A DNA stretch of 64,000 bases. It comes from Streptomyces sp. CB02400. Lineage in GTDB: Bacteria > Actinomycetota > Actinomycetes > Streptomycetales > Streptomycetaceae. This document shows, one piece after another, positions 1-8,527 of the stretch; position 1 is the stretch's first letter; every line of letters begins with the position of its first letter. The stretch covers positions 31,297-95,296 of the forward strand of contig NZ_LIWB01000027.1 of the NCBI RefSeq assembly GCF_001905725.1, in the 5' to 3' direction. The translations under genes and the position numbers were made by a program. The notes beneath the pieces were generated by a model. The model was given only the letters and a program-made list of their open reading frames with translations, was not told the origin of the DNA and searched no databases.

Positions 1-1066
1 CGGCATCCGCTTCGGCTACCTGGTCGCCAACCCGGCCCTGGCGGGGCGGGTCCGCTCGATGCTCCCCAAGTGGAACCTCAACTCCTTCGCCGAGCACGTG
101 GTGTTCATGCTGAAGGAGCACGGCGCCGAGTACGCCCAGAGCCTGCACCAGGTCCGCCGCGACCGGATGGACATGTCCGGCCAGCTCTCCTCACTGCCCG
201 GACTGACGGTCTACCCGTCCCAGGGCAACTTCCTCTTCGTGCGCCTCCCCGTGGGCGCCGAGGGCACCGTGGTCCGGGACCGGATGCTCACCGAGCACCG
301 GATCCTGGTCCGCGAGTGCGGCAACAAGATCGGCTCGTCCAGCCGCTTCCTGCGTCTCGTGGTACGCCCCCAGGTGGACGTGCGCCGCCTGGTGTCCGGC
401 CTGGAACAGGTGCTCTACGGGGCGTCCAGGAGGGGAGCCGCCGTGCCCGAGCAGGCCACCGGGACCGGCTACAGCTCGGGCACGGCGGCCGTGGACAGGC
501 TGGTGAGCCGGACCAACGGGGCCGGCATGCGGGGGCTCGCCGCTCAGACCGCCGGTGCCGGTGTTCCGGGGCTCGCCGCCGCTCCGTCCGCCGGCACCGG
601 CATGCCGCTCCCCGCCGCCGCGTCCGCCCCCGCGGTGGGCGCGGGCGGCGGGATGCCGGTGCCGGCTGCGGCTTCGGTGGTGACGGGGGTACCCGGAATG
701 CCTCAGCCGGTTGCTCAGCCCGTACCGCAGCAGGTCCCTGCGCAGGTCCCTGCGCCGGTCCCGCAGCCCGTACCGCAGCAGGTTCCGGCGCCGGTGCCGC
801 AGCCCGTGCCGATGCCGGCGCCCGCCCAGCCGCTCGCGCCCGTGGCGCAGGCGCCGATGCCCGCCGCGGCGTTCCCGGCACCGGCGGCGGCCCAGGTGCC
901 ACCGCAGGCGCCGCCCGCCGGTCCCACCCCGCCCGGCGTCCCCGCCCGCGGCGGCCTGACGGCCGCCCAGGTCAGGGGCACCGACGGCCTCTCCACGGCC
1001 CCGGCGACGGGCTGGCAGGGGCCGCAGAGCTGGCCGAACCCGGCGGGGATGGACCAGGTGGGCTGA
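1..1066 (+). CDS. PLP-dependent aminotransferase, histidinol-phosphate type (3' part only)
   Basis: The reading frame is open from base 2, so the start lies outside the window. The visible N-terminal 135 or so residues match the C-terminal small domain of fold-type I aminotransferases of the HisC/CobC group: GNFLFVRLP is the usual GNF(V/L) strand, and the segment ending SSRFLRLVVRP carries the arginine that normally binds the substrate carboxylate. PLP enzymes of this group move an amino group onto a 2-oxo acid or phosphate ester in the cytoplasm. After about residue 140 the protein turns into a 200-residue Ala/Pro/Gln/Val-rich tail with repeated QPVPQQVPAPVP-like units. This is not part of the aminotransferase fold and is probably disordered. 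The substrate cannot be told from this fragment. It converges on the next gene, with a hairpin between them. Confidence 0.8.
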   Translation, partial: GIRFGYLVANPALAGRVRSMLPKWNLNSFAEHVVFMLKEHGAEYAQSLHQVRRDRMDMSGQLSSLPGLTVYPSQGNFLFVRLPVGAEGTVVRDRMLTEHRILVRECGNKIGSSSRFLRLVVRPQVDVRRLVSGLEQVLYGASRRGAAVPEQATGTGYSSGTAAVDRLVSRTNGAGMRGLAAQTAGAGVPGLAAAPSAGTGMPLPAAASAPAVGAGGGMPVPAAASVVTGVPGMPQPVAQPVPQQVPAQVPAPVPQPVPQQVPAPVPQPVPMPAPAQPLAPVAQAPMPAAAFPAPAAAQVPPQAPPAGPTPPGVPARGGLTAAQVRGTDGLSTAPATGWQGPQSWPNPAGMDQVG

Positions 1067-1071
1067 GCCCG

Positions 1072-1096
1072 CCGGCATCCGCCCAGCGGATGCCGG
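1072..1096. terminator. Bidirectional hairpin terminator
   Basis: A perfect 11-bp inverted repeat (CCGGCATCCGC / GCGGATGCCGG) with a 3-base loop fills the gap between two convergent stop codons at 1066 and 1100. It has no U-tract, as is common in high-GC bacteria. Confidence 0.75.
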
Positions 1097-1099
1097 GCC

Positions 1100-2362
1100 T
1101 CACTCGGAGGGAGTGGCCGGGACGGTCGGGCAGGGTGAGGCGGTCGGGGAGGCACTGGGTTCGGGAGACGGGGTCGCGGACTCCGGGGCGCACTCGTCCG
1201 GGGCGGTGGGCGAGGGGCTCGGACCGGTCGGGTCCGGCGAGGGTGACGGGGTCCCGGTGGGGGACTCGCCGGGCGGCTGCGAGGGGTCCGGGCTCGTCGG
1301 AGACGCCGTCGGGGAGGAGGGCTCCGGAGACGGGGAGGTCGTCGGACGCGGGGTGGACGACGGTGAGGGGGCGGAGGGGGACGGCCCGGGGCTGCCCGAC
1401 GTGCTCGGGTCCGGGCCGATGACGATGCCGCCGCCCTCGTTCCCGTCCCCCTTGCCGCCGCTCCCGCCGTCGACGGGTTCGGTCGCCGGGGTCTCACCGC
1501 CCGCGCCGGGGCTCCTCGGGATGACGCCCTTGCCGTCGGGGACGGTGTGGACCCCCCGGCCGTAGAACTCCAGCCAGTACCTGACCAGCCTCAGGTAGGA
1601 GTACGAGTGGTTGTAGCTGAGGACCGCCCGGTCCAGGTCCGCCGCCCGGCCCAGATCCCGGTGGCCGACGCACAGGTAGTGGCCGGCCGCCAGGGCCGCG
1701 TCGAAGATGTTGTTCGGGTCGGCGCGGCCGTCGCCGTTGCCGTCCGTTCCCCAACGGGCCCAGGTGGACGGCAGGAACTGCATCGGCCCCACCGCGCGGT
1801 CGTAGACCGTGTCACCGTCGTGGGCGCCCCCGTCCGTGTCCCGGATCAGGGCGAAACCCTGGCCGTTGAGCGGCGGTCCGGTGATGCGGCCCAGCGTCGT
1901 GCCGTTCCGGTCGACCGCGCCTCCGCGCGCCTGGCCCGACTCGACCTTGCCGATCGCCGCGAGCAGCTCCCAGGGCAGCCGGCAGCCGGGGTCCGTGTCG
2001 CCTACGGAGGCCTCGGCGGCACGGTAGGCGCGCAGCACGGTGGCCGGGATGCCCGACTGGGAACGGAGGTCCCGCACGAGCGCCGGGGGCGCCGACGCGA
2101 CGTCCGGGGTCTTCAAGGGCGGGAGTTCGGTGTGGTAGGAGCCGTCACCCGGAGGAGCGAGCTCGGTGTACGGACCGCCTGCCGCCGGTGTGCGTACGTC
2201 GTCGGCGAGCGGGGCGGCGTGGTCGTCCTTCGCGTCCCGGGTGAGGCCGGGCGCCTGGGAGGCGGTGAGGGCCGCCATGGCCGCCACTGCGACGGCGGTC
2301 GTCCGCAGTCCCCTGCGGGTCCGGCCGGCATACGGGCGTCGGGCGGCGCGGCGTACGGGCAT
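1100..2362 (-). CDS. Secreted lytic murein transglycosylase (SLT fold)
   Basis: 420 residues. A basic N-terminus and a hydrophobic stretch (TTAVAVAAMAALTA, about residues 22-35) make a signal peptide. The middle part carries the soluble lytic transglycosylase signature: LLAAIGKVESG with the likely catalytic Glu, then AVGPMQFLPSTWARWG, then NIFDAALAAGHYLC and a YNHSYSY motif. Such enzymes cleave the MurNAc-GlcNAc bond of peptidoglycan outside the membrane. The last 140 or so residues are a Pro/Ser/Thr/Glu-rich tail, probably a flexible wall-spanning linker. The ATG at 2362 follows GGAGCGACAGCC, a fair ribosome site. The gene lies just downstream of the mce locus in the same direction, 52 bp away, so some co-transcription is possible. 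Confidence 0.85.
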   Translation of the reverse strand: MPVRRAARRPYAGRTRRGLRTTAVAVAAMAALTASQAPGLTRDAKDDHAAPLADDVRTPAAGGPYTELAPPGDGSYHTELPPLKTPDVASAPPALVRDLRSQSGIPATVLRAYRAAEASVGDTDPGCRLPWELLAAIGKVESGQARGGAVDRNGTTLGRITGPPLNGQGFALIRDTDGGAHDGDTVYDRAVGPMQFLPSTWARWGTDGNGDGRADPNNIFDAALAAGHYLCVGHRDLGRAADLDRAVLSYNHSYSYLRLVRYWLEFYGRGVHTVPDGKGVIPRSPGAGGETPATEPVDGGSGGKGDGNEGGGIVIGPDPSTSGSPGPSPSAPSPSSTPRPTTSPSPEPSSPTASPTSPDPSQPPGESPTGTPSPSPDPTGPSPSPTAPDECAPESATPSPEPSASPTASPCPTVPATPSE

Positions 2363-2414
2363 GGCTGTCGCTCCTGTGGGTGGTGTGCCGGTGGGAGGGG
2401 CGGTCGTACGGTCC

Positions 2415-3191
2415 TCAGCGGCCGAAGGTGTCGATGCCGGAGACGAGCCAGCGTCCGTCGCGGTGTACGACGTCGACGGCGAGCATGGCCCCCGCGTACA
2501 CGCCCTCGTCCTCCGCGTCCTCCGCGTTCTTCGCGTTCTCCGCGTCCTTCGCGGTCCCGGCGGTGCTGACGCTGCTCTGGTCGGCGTAGACGAGGACCCG
2601 GGCCCGGTCGCCGTCGATCCGTTCGACCGCGCTCTCGGTGACCGTCGTGGTGATCACCGCCTTCTGTTCGTCGGCCCGCTCGCGGACGTCGGCGAGCAGG
2701 GCTCCGTGCTGGTCGACGGCCTTTCCCGTGAGGAGGTCCTCCGCGGCTTCCTCGAGGGCGCCGGGGTCGGTGTGGTCGTAGGAGAAGAGCGCGTCGACGG
2801 CCTTGGCCGTCTGTCCCTTGATCTCGCTGGTGCGGGCCAGGTCGGTCAGGGCGGTGTTGTGTCGCGCGGGGTCGTCCCGGAGCGCTTCGGCCTCCGCGTG
2901 CGCCCAGCCGGCGAAGCCGCCGAGGAGCACGGTCAGCGCGCAGAGCGCCACGAGGCCCACCGGTCGGCGCGGCCGGGTCCGGGTGGCCTTCTCGTCGTCG
3001 GCCGCGACCGGTTCCGCCGCCCGCGCGGAGGACGAGGACGAGGACGGGGCGCCGGAGGGGGTCAGGACTGCCGTGCCGCGCGTACGGGTCCGGCTCCCCG
3101 TGCTCTCCGGGGTCCCGGCGGAGACGGCGGGCCGGGTCTCGCGGGCCTGGCGGCGGCGCTGGCGGTTGATGTGGTGGCGGGTCGTCGACAT
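2415..3191 (-). CDS. Mce-associated membrane protein (Mas-like)
   Basis: 258 residues. The first 85 or so residues are basic and Ser/Ala-rich, followed by one membrane segment (VGLVALCALTVLLGGFAG). The outer domain has the pattern of the Mce-associated/NTF2-like family: helical DLARTSEIKGQ, FSYDHTDP, a LLTGKAVDQHGALL segment, then beta strands and a final GRWLVSGIDTFG. The family assists Mce lipid importers; in mycobacteria such proteins stabilise Mce complexes. This is the last of four similar genes at the end of the mce operon. It starts 49 bp after the previous stop with GAGGACACCGCACC before the ATG. Confidence 0.75.
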   Translation of the reverse strand: MSTTRHHINRQRRRQARETRPAVSAGTPESTGSRTRTRGTAVLTPSGAPSSSSSSARAAEPVAADDEKATRTRPRRPVGLVALCALTVLLGGFAGWAHAEAEALRDDPARHNTALTDLARTSEIKGQTAKAVDALFSYDHTDPGALEEAAEDLLTGKAVDQHGALLADVRERADEQKAVITTTVTESAVERIDGDRARVLVYADQSSVSTAGTAKDAENAKNAEDAEDEGVYAGAMLAVDVVHRDGRWLVSGIDTFGR

Positions 3192-3240
3192 GGTGCGGTG
3201 TCCTCCTCGGTGCGGCCGGCTGCCGCGGTACGGGACCGGG

Positions 3241-3789
3241 TCAGCCGGCCGATGTGCCGCCCACGGGTGCCTGGCCCAGGGCGCTCAGCTTCCACCGGCC
3301 GTCGGTCCGGGTGAGTTCGCCGAGCATGCGGCTGTCCTTGTCGGTCTTCGCGCCGTCGGACGCCTTGACGGTGATGCGCAGGGCGATCAGCACCCGGGCG
3401 CGGCCGGCCCGGTCGTCGAGTTCGGTGACGGCGCCCGACAGCACCCGGGCCGTGGTGACCGTTTTCGCCGCCTTCACCTGCTCGGCGAACTCCGCGCGTC
3501 CGGAGGACAGTTGTTCGTGCAGTTCACCGGTGGTCGACGACTCCCAGAGGTCGAGGCCCCGGTCCACGTCGCGGTGGTCGAGCGTGTTGAGGTTCTGCAC
3601 GGCCTGCTCCCCGGCGGCGAGTGCCTCGTCCCGTTGCCCGGCGTACGCGGCCCGGTCGTCGTGGGCCGCGTGGTACCAGTCCTGACCGGCCCACGCGGCG
3701 AAGCCGCCCGCGACGAGGGTGAGGGCGAGGGCCAGGGCCGGCAGCGGCCGGGAGCGGGTTCCGGTGAGGGCGCGGACCACGCGTTCCAT
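3241..3789 (-). CDS. Mce-associated membrane protein (Mas-like)
   Basis: 182 residues from the ATG at 3789, which follows GGAGCACCCC. A longer open frame reaching 3846 would overlap the upstream gene and has no ribosome site. One membrane segment (ALALALTLVAGGFAAWAG) is followed by a small outer domain: YAGQRDEALAAGEQAVQNL, LDHRDVDRGLDLWE, TAR/VLSGAVTEL strands and a closing DGRWKLSALGQAPV. This is the same architecture as its three neighbours, so it is probably a lipid-import accessory protein anchored outside the membrane. It closely resembles the 4535-5050 protein, which suggests tandem duplication. Confidence 0.7.
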   Translation of the reverse strand: MERVVRALTGTRSRPLPALALALTLVAGGFAAWAGQDWYHAAHDDRAAYAGQRDEALAAGEQAVQNLNTLDHRDVDRGLDLWESSTTGELHEQLSSGRAEFAEQVKAAKTVTTARVLSGAVTELDDRAGRARVLIALRITVKASDGAKTDKDSRMLGELTRTDGRWKLSALGQAPVGGTSAG

Positions 3790-3815
3790 GGGGTGCTCCA
3801 GTCTCCCGCGCACGT

Positions 3816-4538
3816 TCAGCGGGCCTTGATGTCGACGATCCGCCACCGGTCGTCCTCGAACCGGGCCGTGACGGTGAGCTGGGCCGCCGCGGTGGTGACC
3901 TCGCCCTCGCCCCCGCCCTTGTGGGAGGTCTGGTCGAGGAAGACCAGCAGACGGGCCTCGTCGCCGTCGAGTTCGACCACTCCGGTGCGGACGGCCCGGG
4001 TGCTCAGGGTGACGCGCTGCTCGGTGAGGTCGTCGCGGACCTGCTCGAAGAGGGTTTCGTACTGGCGGGCGGCGCGACCGTCGAGAACGGTGCGTGCGGA
4101 GCGCTCGGCGGCCGCGGTGCCGTCCGGTGTGTAGGAGAAGACACGGGCGAGGGCGTTGCCGACGTCGCCGGCGACGCGGGTGGTGGCCCCGGTGTCGGTG
4201 AGCGCGTGGTTCCGGGCGGACGCGGCCGACCTCAACTGGTGGGCACCGTGGAAGAAGCCGCAGCCACCGAGGACGAGCACCACGACGGCTGCGACGAGGG
4301 CGGCCCGCCGCAGCCGCCCGTCCGGCGGGCGGTGGGGGCGGGCACCGTCCGGCGCGTCCGCGGCGGACCCGGGCTCCTGCCCGCCCTCCTTCTCGGCGGA
4401 CTCGGACTCGCCCCCGCCCTCCTTCTCGACGGACTCGGGCTCGCCCCCGCCCTCCCCCTCGGCGGGCGCGTCCGCAAAGTCCGCCTCCGCGCCGGGTTCC
4501 GGCGGTCCGCCCCTGCGCAGCAGTCGCGTCAACGTCAT
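3816..4538 (-). CDS. Mce-associated membrane protein with acidic N-terminal tail (Mas-like)
   Basis: 240 residues from the ATG at 4538, which overlaps the upstream stop as ATGA; the open frame extends upstream only as antisense shadow. The cytoplasmic N-terminus is very acidic and repetitive (three near-repeats around VEKEGGGE / AEKEGGGE), then a membrane segment (AALVAAVVVLVLGGCG). The outer domain matches the Mas/NTF2-like pattern: NHALTDTGATTRVAGDVGN, FSYTPDG, LDGRAARQYETLFEQV and DDRWRIVDIKAR at the end. It is likely part of the Mce complex. The acidic repeats differ from the basic N-terminus of the 258-residue paralogue. Confidence 0.72.
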   Translation of the reverse strand: MTLTRLLRRGGPPEPGAEADFADAPAEGEGGGEPESVEKEGGGESESAEKEGGQEPGSAADAPDGARPHRPPDGRLRRAALVAAVVVLVLGGCGFFHGAHQLRSAASARNHALTDTGATTRVAGDVGNALARVFSYTPDGTAAAERSARTVLDGRAARQYETLFEQVRDDLTEQRVTLSTRAVRTGVVELDGDEARLLVFLDQTSHKGGGEGEVTTAAAQLTVTARFEDDRWRIVDIKAR

Positions 4539-5050
4539 CGGTCGCCGTCCTCCTTCTCGCCCTCGACCGGTACCGCGCTCAGCGCCCTCACCTTCCACTC
4601 CCCCTCGCCCGTGCGGGCCAGGACCGCCTCCAGGCGCTTGCGGTCGGTGGTCGGCCTCTTCGTCCCGGCGGGTGTGACCTCGACGCGGACGGTGGCGATG
4701 AGCTTGGCCGTGCCGGACCGTGTGTCGAGCGCGGTGACGGCGGCCTCGGTGACCGTGCCGCGCGCCGAGGCGCCCGCCTCGGCGTCGGTACGGCCCAACT
4801 CCTCGCGCAGCGGCCCGGTGGAGGCGGCGCGCCAGGCCCGGATGCCCTGCTCCGCCCGCTGCCGGGTGGAGGCGTCGAGCGTGGTGAGCACCGCGATGCC
4901 CGCCCGTCCGTCGGCGAGCGCCTCGTCCCGCTCCCGGCCGTACGCGAGCGAGTCGTCGGTACGGGCCTGCGCGTACGTCCACGCGCCGGTACCGCAGAAG
5001 CCGAGGGCCAGTACGAGCCCCGCTCCGGTGAGGATCCGGGCCCTCCTCAT
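4535..5050 (-). CDS. Mce-associated membrane protein (Mas-like)
   Basis: 171 residues from the ATG at 5050, which overlaps the stop of mceF by 4 bases, so the two are translationally coupled. An N-terminal membrane segment (ILTGAGLVLALGFCGTG) is followed by a compact outer domain: YGRERDEALADGRAGIAVL, LDASTRQRAEQGIRAWR, TVTEAAVTALD, VRVEVTPAG and EGEWKVRALSAVPV. This is the first of the four Mce-associated genes and probably acts at the outer face of the Mce transporter. The longer open frame upstream is antisense to mceF and was discarded. Confidence 0.75.
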   Translation of the reverse strand: MRRARILTGAGLVLALGFCGTGAWTYAQARTDDSLAYGRERDEALADGRAGIAVLTTLDASTRQRAEQGIRAWRAASTGPLREELGRTDAEAGASARGTVTEAAVTALDTRSGTAKLIATVRVEVTPAGTKRPTTDRKRLEAVLARTGEGEWKVRALSAVPVEGEKEDGDR

Positions 5051-6327
5051 CGCGAACCGCCGGCGGCCGGGGTGAGGAGTCCCGACAGGTCCGCCGGTGC
5101 CTCGCCGCTCCGTCCGGGCAGGGCGAGTGCGCCGGGGAGCGCCGTGGACCCGTCCTTCGCCGGTGTCCCGCCGCCGCCCGAGGGCAGGGAGCCGGGCCTG
5201 GCCGGTTCGGGCACCGCGCCGCCCTTCGGGGCGTTCGCCGAACCACGTACGTTCGACCCGCCCGAGGCCGGGGCGGTGCAGGCCGCGCCGGTGTTGAGGG
5301 CGGGTGCGGTGCCGAGGTCGAGGCCGTTGCGGTAGCGCGTGGCGCCGTATCCGTCGGTGCAGGGCAGGGGGGTGAAGAAGGTGACGGCCATGCCGAGGTT
5401 CAGCTTCCCTCCGTCGACGGCGGTGGCGCCGGCGGCGACGGCCGCCGGGTACTTCACGAGGAGTTCCTCGATGCCGCGCTGCCGGGTGACGGCGACCTCG
5501 GAGGTGGTGAGGAGGTTGGCGAGGACGACGCCGAGGCTCGGGTCGAGGTCCCGCAGCAGGCCGCTGACCTGGGTGGCTGCCTCGGGGGTGACCGCGAGGA
5601 GGCGGCGCAGGTCGGCGTCGGAGCCCTTGAGGGCACGGGCCAGTTCCTCCGCCCCGGTGGCGAAGTCGCGGATGGCCTTCGCCTCCTGGGCCTGGGTGCG
5701 CAGGACGGTCTCGCCGTCGTTGATGAGCAGGGTGGTGGACGGCAGGGCGCGGTCGGCGGCCTCGACGAAGTCGCCGCCGCTGTCGAGCAGCGCCTGGAGG
5801 TCGTCGCCGTGCCCTTCGAAGGCCTTGCCGAACTCGTCGACGACCGTGCGCAGATCCTCCAGCGGGACGGAACTCACGAGTTCGTCGACGCTGGTGAGGA
5901 CGTCGGTGACGGGTGCGGGCACCTGGGTGTCGGCCTGTTCGACGCGGGTGCCGTCGGCGAGGTAGGGGGAGCCGTCGCTCTCGGGCCGCAGGTCGATGTA
6001 CTGCTCGCCGACGGCGGAGAGTCCGGCGACCACGGCCTTGGTGTCGGCGGGGATGCGGGGGGCGGACTTCTTGATGCGGAGTTCGGCGACGACGCCGTCG
6101 GCGGTGAGGCCGATCGGGCCGACGCGGCCCACCGAGACGCCCCGGTAGGTGACGTCGGAGTGGGTGAACAGGCCTCCCGTGTGCGGGAGTCGCACGTCCA
6201 CCGTGTAGTAGTCGGCGACGCCCACGTACCGGCCGAGGTCGGCGTAGCGGATGCCGAGGAAGGAGAGGGCGAGGACGGCGATGAGGAGGAAGGCGAGGTT
6301 CTTCAGCCGTACGGCGAGGGTGATCAC
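5047..6327 (-). CDS. mceF: MCE-family lipid-transport protein, MceF position
   Basis: 426 residues. One N-terminal membrane segment (AFLLIAVLALSFLGI), then an MlaD/MCE domain (about residues 38-120: VDVRLPHTGGLFTHSDVTYRG, VGRVGPI, LSAVGEQYIDL) and a long helical region (about 150-300) that in this family forms the tube through which lipids move. The last 90 residues are Gly/Pro/Ala-rich. It is sixth of six MCE proteins in a row; the mycobacterial naming A-F is transferred by position. It starts at the ATG overlapping the mceE stop. The substrate cannot be told from sequence. Confidence 0.85.
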   Translation of the reverse strand: MITLAVRLKNLAFLLIAVLALSFLGIRYADLGRYVGVADYYTVDVRLPHTGGLFTHSDVTYRGVSVGRVGPIGLTADGVVAELRIKKSAPRIPADTKAVVAGLSAVGEQYIDLRPESDGSPYLADGTRVEQADTQVPAPVTDVLTSVDELVSSVPLEDLRTVVDEFGKAFEGHGDDLQALLDSGGDFVEAADRALPSTTLLINDGETVLRTQAQEAKAIRDFATGAEELARALKGSDADLRRLLAVTPEAATQVSGLLRDLDPSLGVVLANLLTTSEVAVTRQRGIEELLVKYPAAVAAGATAVDGGKLNLGMAVTFFTPLPCTDGYGATRYRNGLDLGTAPALNTGAACTAPASGGSNVRGSANAPKGGAVPEPARPGSLPSGGGGTPAKDGSTALPGALALPGRSGEAPADLSGLLTPAAGGSR

Positions 6328-7505
6328 CCGCGCTCACCTCCGGACCCGGACACGGAGGGCAGCGGCAGCGGCGAGGCGGGCCCCTTCTTCGCGGCCGGGT
6401 CCGCCCCGCCGTACACCGTCGCGGACGCGGACGGAGAAGGCGTGTCCTCGTCCACGATCGGCGGGATCACCTGTGTCCCCGGTACGGCGGCCATGTTCAG
6501 GTACGCGTTGAGGTAGTCGCCCTTCACCCCGCGCAGCACCTCGTCGGTGAACGGGTACGTCACCAGCACCTGGAGCGAGTCGGGCAGGTCCGTGCCCGCG
6601 TCGGCGAGCGCCTTCAGCGTCGGCGCGATGGCCTTGAGGTCGGCGATCATGTCGTCCTTGCTCGCGTTGATGGTGGAGACGGCGACGCCGGAGAGCGTGT
6701 CGAGGGAGCGCAGCATGGTCAGCAGTGAGCCGCGCTGCTTCTCCAGCGTCTTCAGTCCGGGCGAGAGGTCGGTGAGGACGGTGCCGACGTCGTCCTTGCG
6801 GGTGGCGAGGGTCGAGGAGAGCCGGTTGACGGCGTCGAGGGCGTCGGTGATGTCTCCCCGGTGGTCGTCGAGGTCGCCCACCAGGGTGTCGACCCGTTTC
6901 AGCATGGAGCGGACCTCGGGTTCGCGTCCGCCGAGGGCCGCGTTGAGTTCCTGGGTGATGGTCTTGAGCTGGTTGACGCCGCCGCCGTTGAGGAGCAGGG
7001 ACAGCGCGCCGAACACCTCCTCGACCTCGGTGTTGCGGCTGGTGCGGGCCAGCGGGATGACGTTCCCGTCCGCCAGCCTGCCGGCTCCGGTCTCCTTGGC
7101 GGGTGCGACGAGCTGGATGTACTTCTCGCCCAGCAGGCTGGACTGTTCGAGCCGTGCGGTGGCGTCGGCGGGCAGCCGCACATCGCCGTTGATCTCCATG
7201 GTGACGCGGGCCGACCAGTCGTCGCGGCCGAGTTCGATGCCGGTGATCCGGCCGACGGCGACGTCGTCGACCTTCACCGCGGCGTGCGGGACCAGGTTGA
7301 GCACGTCGTGGAGTTCCGCGGTGACGGTGTAGGGGTGGTCGCCGAGGTCGGCGCCGCCGGGCAGCGGCAGGTCCTCGATGCCGTCGAAGCGCGGTGCTCC
7401 GACGGTGACCGCGCCGAGGGCGAGGGTGAAGCCGAGGCCGAGGGCGACCAGTCCGCCCGCGGTGAGGCCCACGGCCCGGCCCGTGGTGAGCGTGTCGCGC
7501 TTCAT
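6324..7505 (-). CDS. mceE: MCE-family lipid-transport protein, MceE position
   Basis: 393 residues from the ATG at 7505; the open frame further upstream to 8738 is shadow of the mceD/mceC genes. A membrane segment (AVGLTAGGLVALGLGFTLAL) is followed by an MCE domain (YTVTAELHDVLNLVPHAAVK, VGRITGIELG, LLGEKYIQLVAP) and a helical segment with leucine spacing (LNAALGGREPEVRSMLKRVD and after). The C-terminal 50 residues are Ser/Pro-rich. No lipobox cysteine is seen near the N-terminus, although MceE proteins of mycobacteria are often lipoproteins. It overlaps both neighbours by 4 bases, so the operon is tightly coupled. Confidence 0.85.
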   Translation of the reverse strand: MKRDTLTTGRAVGLTAGGLVALGLGFTLALGAVTVGAPRFDGIEDLPLPGGADLGDHPYTVTAELHDVLNLVPHAAVKVDDVAVGRITGIELGRDDWSARVTMEINGDVRLPADATARLEQSSLLGEKYIQLVAPAKETGAGRLADGNVIPLARTSRNTEVEEVFGALSLLLNGGGVNQLKTITQELNAALGGREPEVRSMLKRVDTLVGDLDDHRGDITDALDAVNRLSSTLATRKDDVGTVLTDLSPGLKTLEKQRGSLLTMLRSLDTLSGVAVSTINASKDDMIADLKAIAPTLKALADAGTDLPDSLQVLVTYPFTDEVLRGVKGDYLNAYLNMAAVPGTQVIPPIVDEDTPSPSASATVYGGADPAAKKGPASPLPLPSVSGSGGERG

Positions 7506-8527
7506 CGGCCGCCCCCCTTCCGCCCGTCGGTCGCACCGGCCACGGGCAGCGGCAGCAGCGGGCCGCCGATGCTGATCTCGTTGAGGTTGGCGCGGCCGTC
7601 GAGGGTGCGGGTGTCGGGGTTGTAGGCGTTGACGACGTTGCCGGCGGCCAGCGGCGCCACGTCCAGCGCCTCGGCCAGCGAGGCCCGTTGTTCGACCAGG
7701 GTCCGGGTGATGGGGACGAGCCGGTCGACGTTCTTCTTCAGTTCGCCCCGGTTGTCCTCGATGAAGGTCTTGACCTGGCCGAGGGCCTTGCCGAGTTCCT
7801 CCAGCGCGCCGGTGAGGTCGTCCTTGTTGTCGGCGAAGAAGCCGACGACCTCGTCCAGGCGTTCCTGCGCGGTGCGCACGTCGGTGTCCTTGTTCTTCAG
7901 CATGGTGGTGAAGGTCTGGAGGCTGCTGAGCGTCTTGAACAGGTCGCCGCTGCTGCCGTCGAGGGTCTTGGCCGCCTTGCCGAACTCCTCGACGCTCTCG
8001 CCGATGGCCTCGCCGTTGCCGTCGAGGTTGGCGGCGCCGGTCCTCAGCAGTTCGGACAGGGCGCCGTCGGCGTTGGCGCCGTCCGGGCCGAGGGCCTCGC
8101 CGAGTTCGGTGATCGACTCGTAGATCTGGTCGATCTCGACGGGGAGGCGGTTGCGCGAGGCGGGCAGCACGGCGCCGTCGGCGAGGGCGGGACCCGTGCT
8201 GTGGGCGGGGGTGAGCTGCACGTAGCGGTCGGCGACGACACTCGGCGCGACGACGACGGCCCGCGCGCCCTCGGGGACCTTGATCCCCTCGTCCAGGCGG
8301 AGGCCGACGCGGACCGTGGTGCCCTCGGGCCGCACCGACTCCACCTCGCCGACCCGTACCCCGAGGACGCGCAGGTCGGATCCGGCGTAAATGCCGGTGG
8401 CGCGGTCGAAGTAGGCGGTGATGCGGGTGCCGTCGGATTCGAGGGCCCGGACGGTGGCCACGCCGCCGGCGGCGAGCACCAGGAAGGCCAGCACGCCGGT
8501 GAGGATCTTTCCGCGTCGGTTCATCAC
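7502..8527 (-). CDS. mceD: MCE-family lipid-transport protein, MceD position
   Basis: 341 residues; two adjacent start codons (8527 and 8524), the second overlapping the mceC stop. A short basic N-terminus and a membrane segment (ILTGVLAFLVLAAGGVA) precede an MCE domain (ITAYFDRATGIYAGSDLRVLG, VGEVESVRPEG, VVADRYVQLTPA) and a long helical region (SNRLPVEIDQIYESITELG onwards) ending near PLLPLPVAG. It probably forms one subunit of a hetero-hexameric MCE ring anchored in the membrane and reaching out to the cell envelope. Confidence 0.85.
   Translation of the reverse strand: MMNRRGKILTGVLAFLVLAAGGVATVRALESDGTRITAYFDRATGIYAGSDLRVLGVRVGEVESVRPEGTTVRVGLRLDEGIKVPEGARAVVVAPSVVADRYVQLTPAHSTGPALADGAVLPASRNRLPVEIDQIYESITELGEALGPDGANADGALSELLRTGAANLDGNGEAIGESVEEFGKAAKTLDGSSGDLFKTLSSLQTFTTMLKNKDTDVRTAQERLDEVVGFFADNKDDLTGALEELGKALGQVKTFIEDNRGELKKNVDRLVPITRTLVEQRASLAEALDVAPLAAGNVVNAYNPDTRTLDGRANLNEISIGGPLLPLPVAGATDGRKGGGR

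Noticed and set aside
70..1497. Several long open frames on both strands over the aminotransferase tail and the next gene
   Set aside because: They are Arg/Pro/Gly-rich shadows of high-GC coding sequence with no ribosome site or domain.
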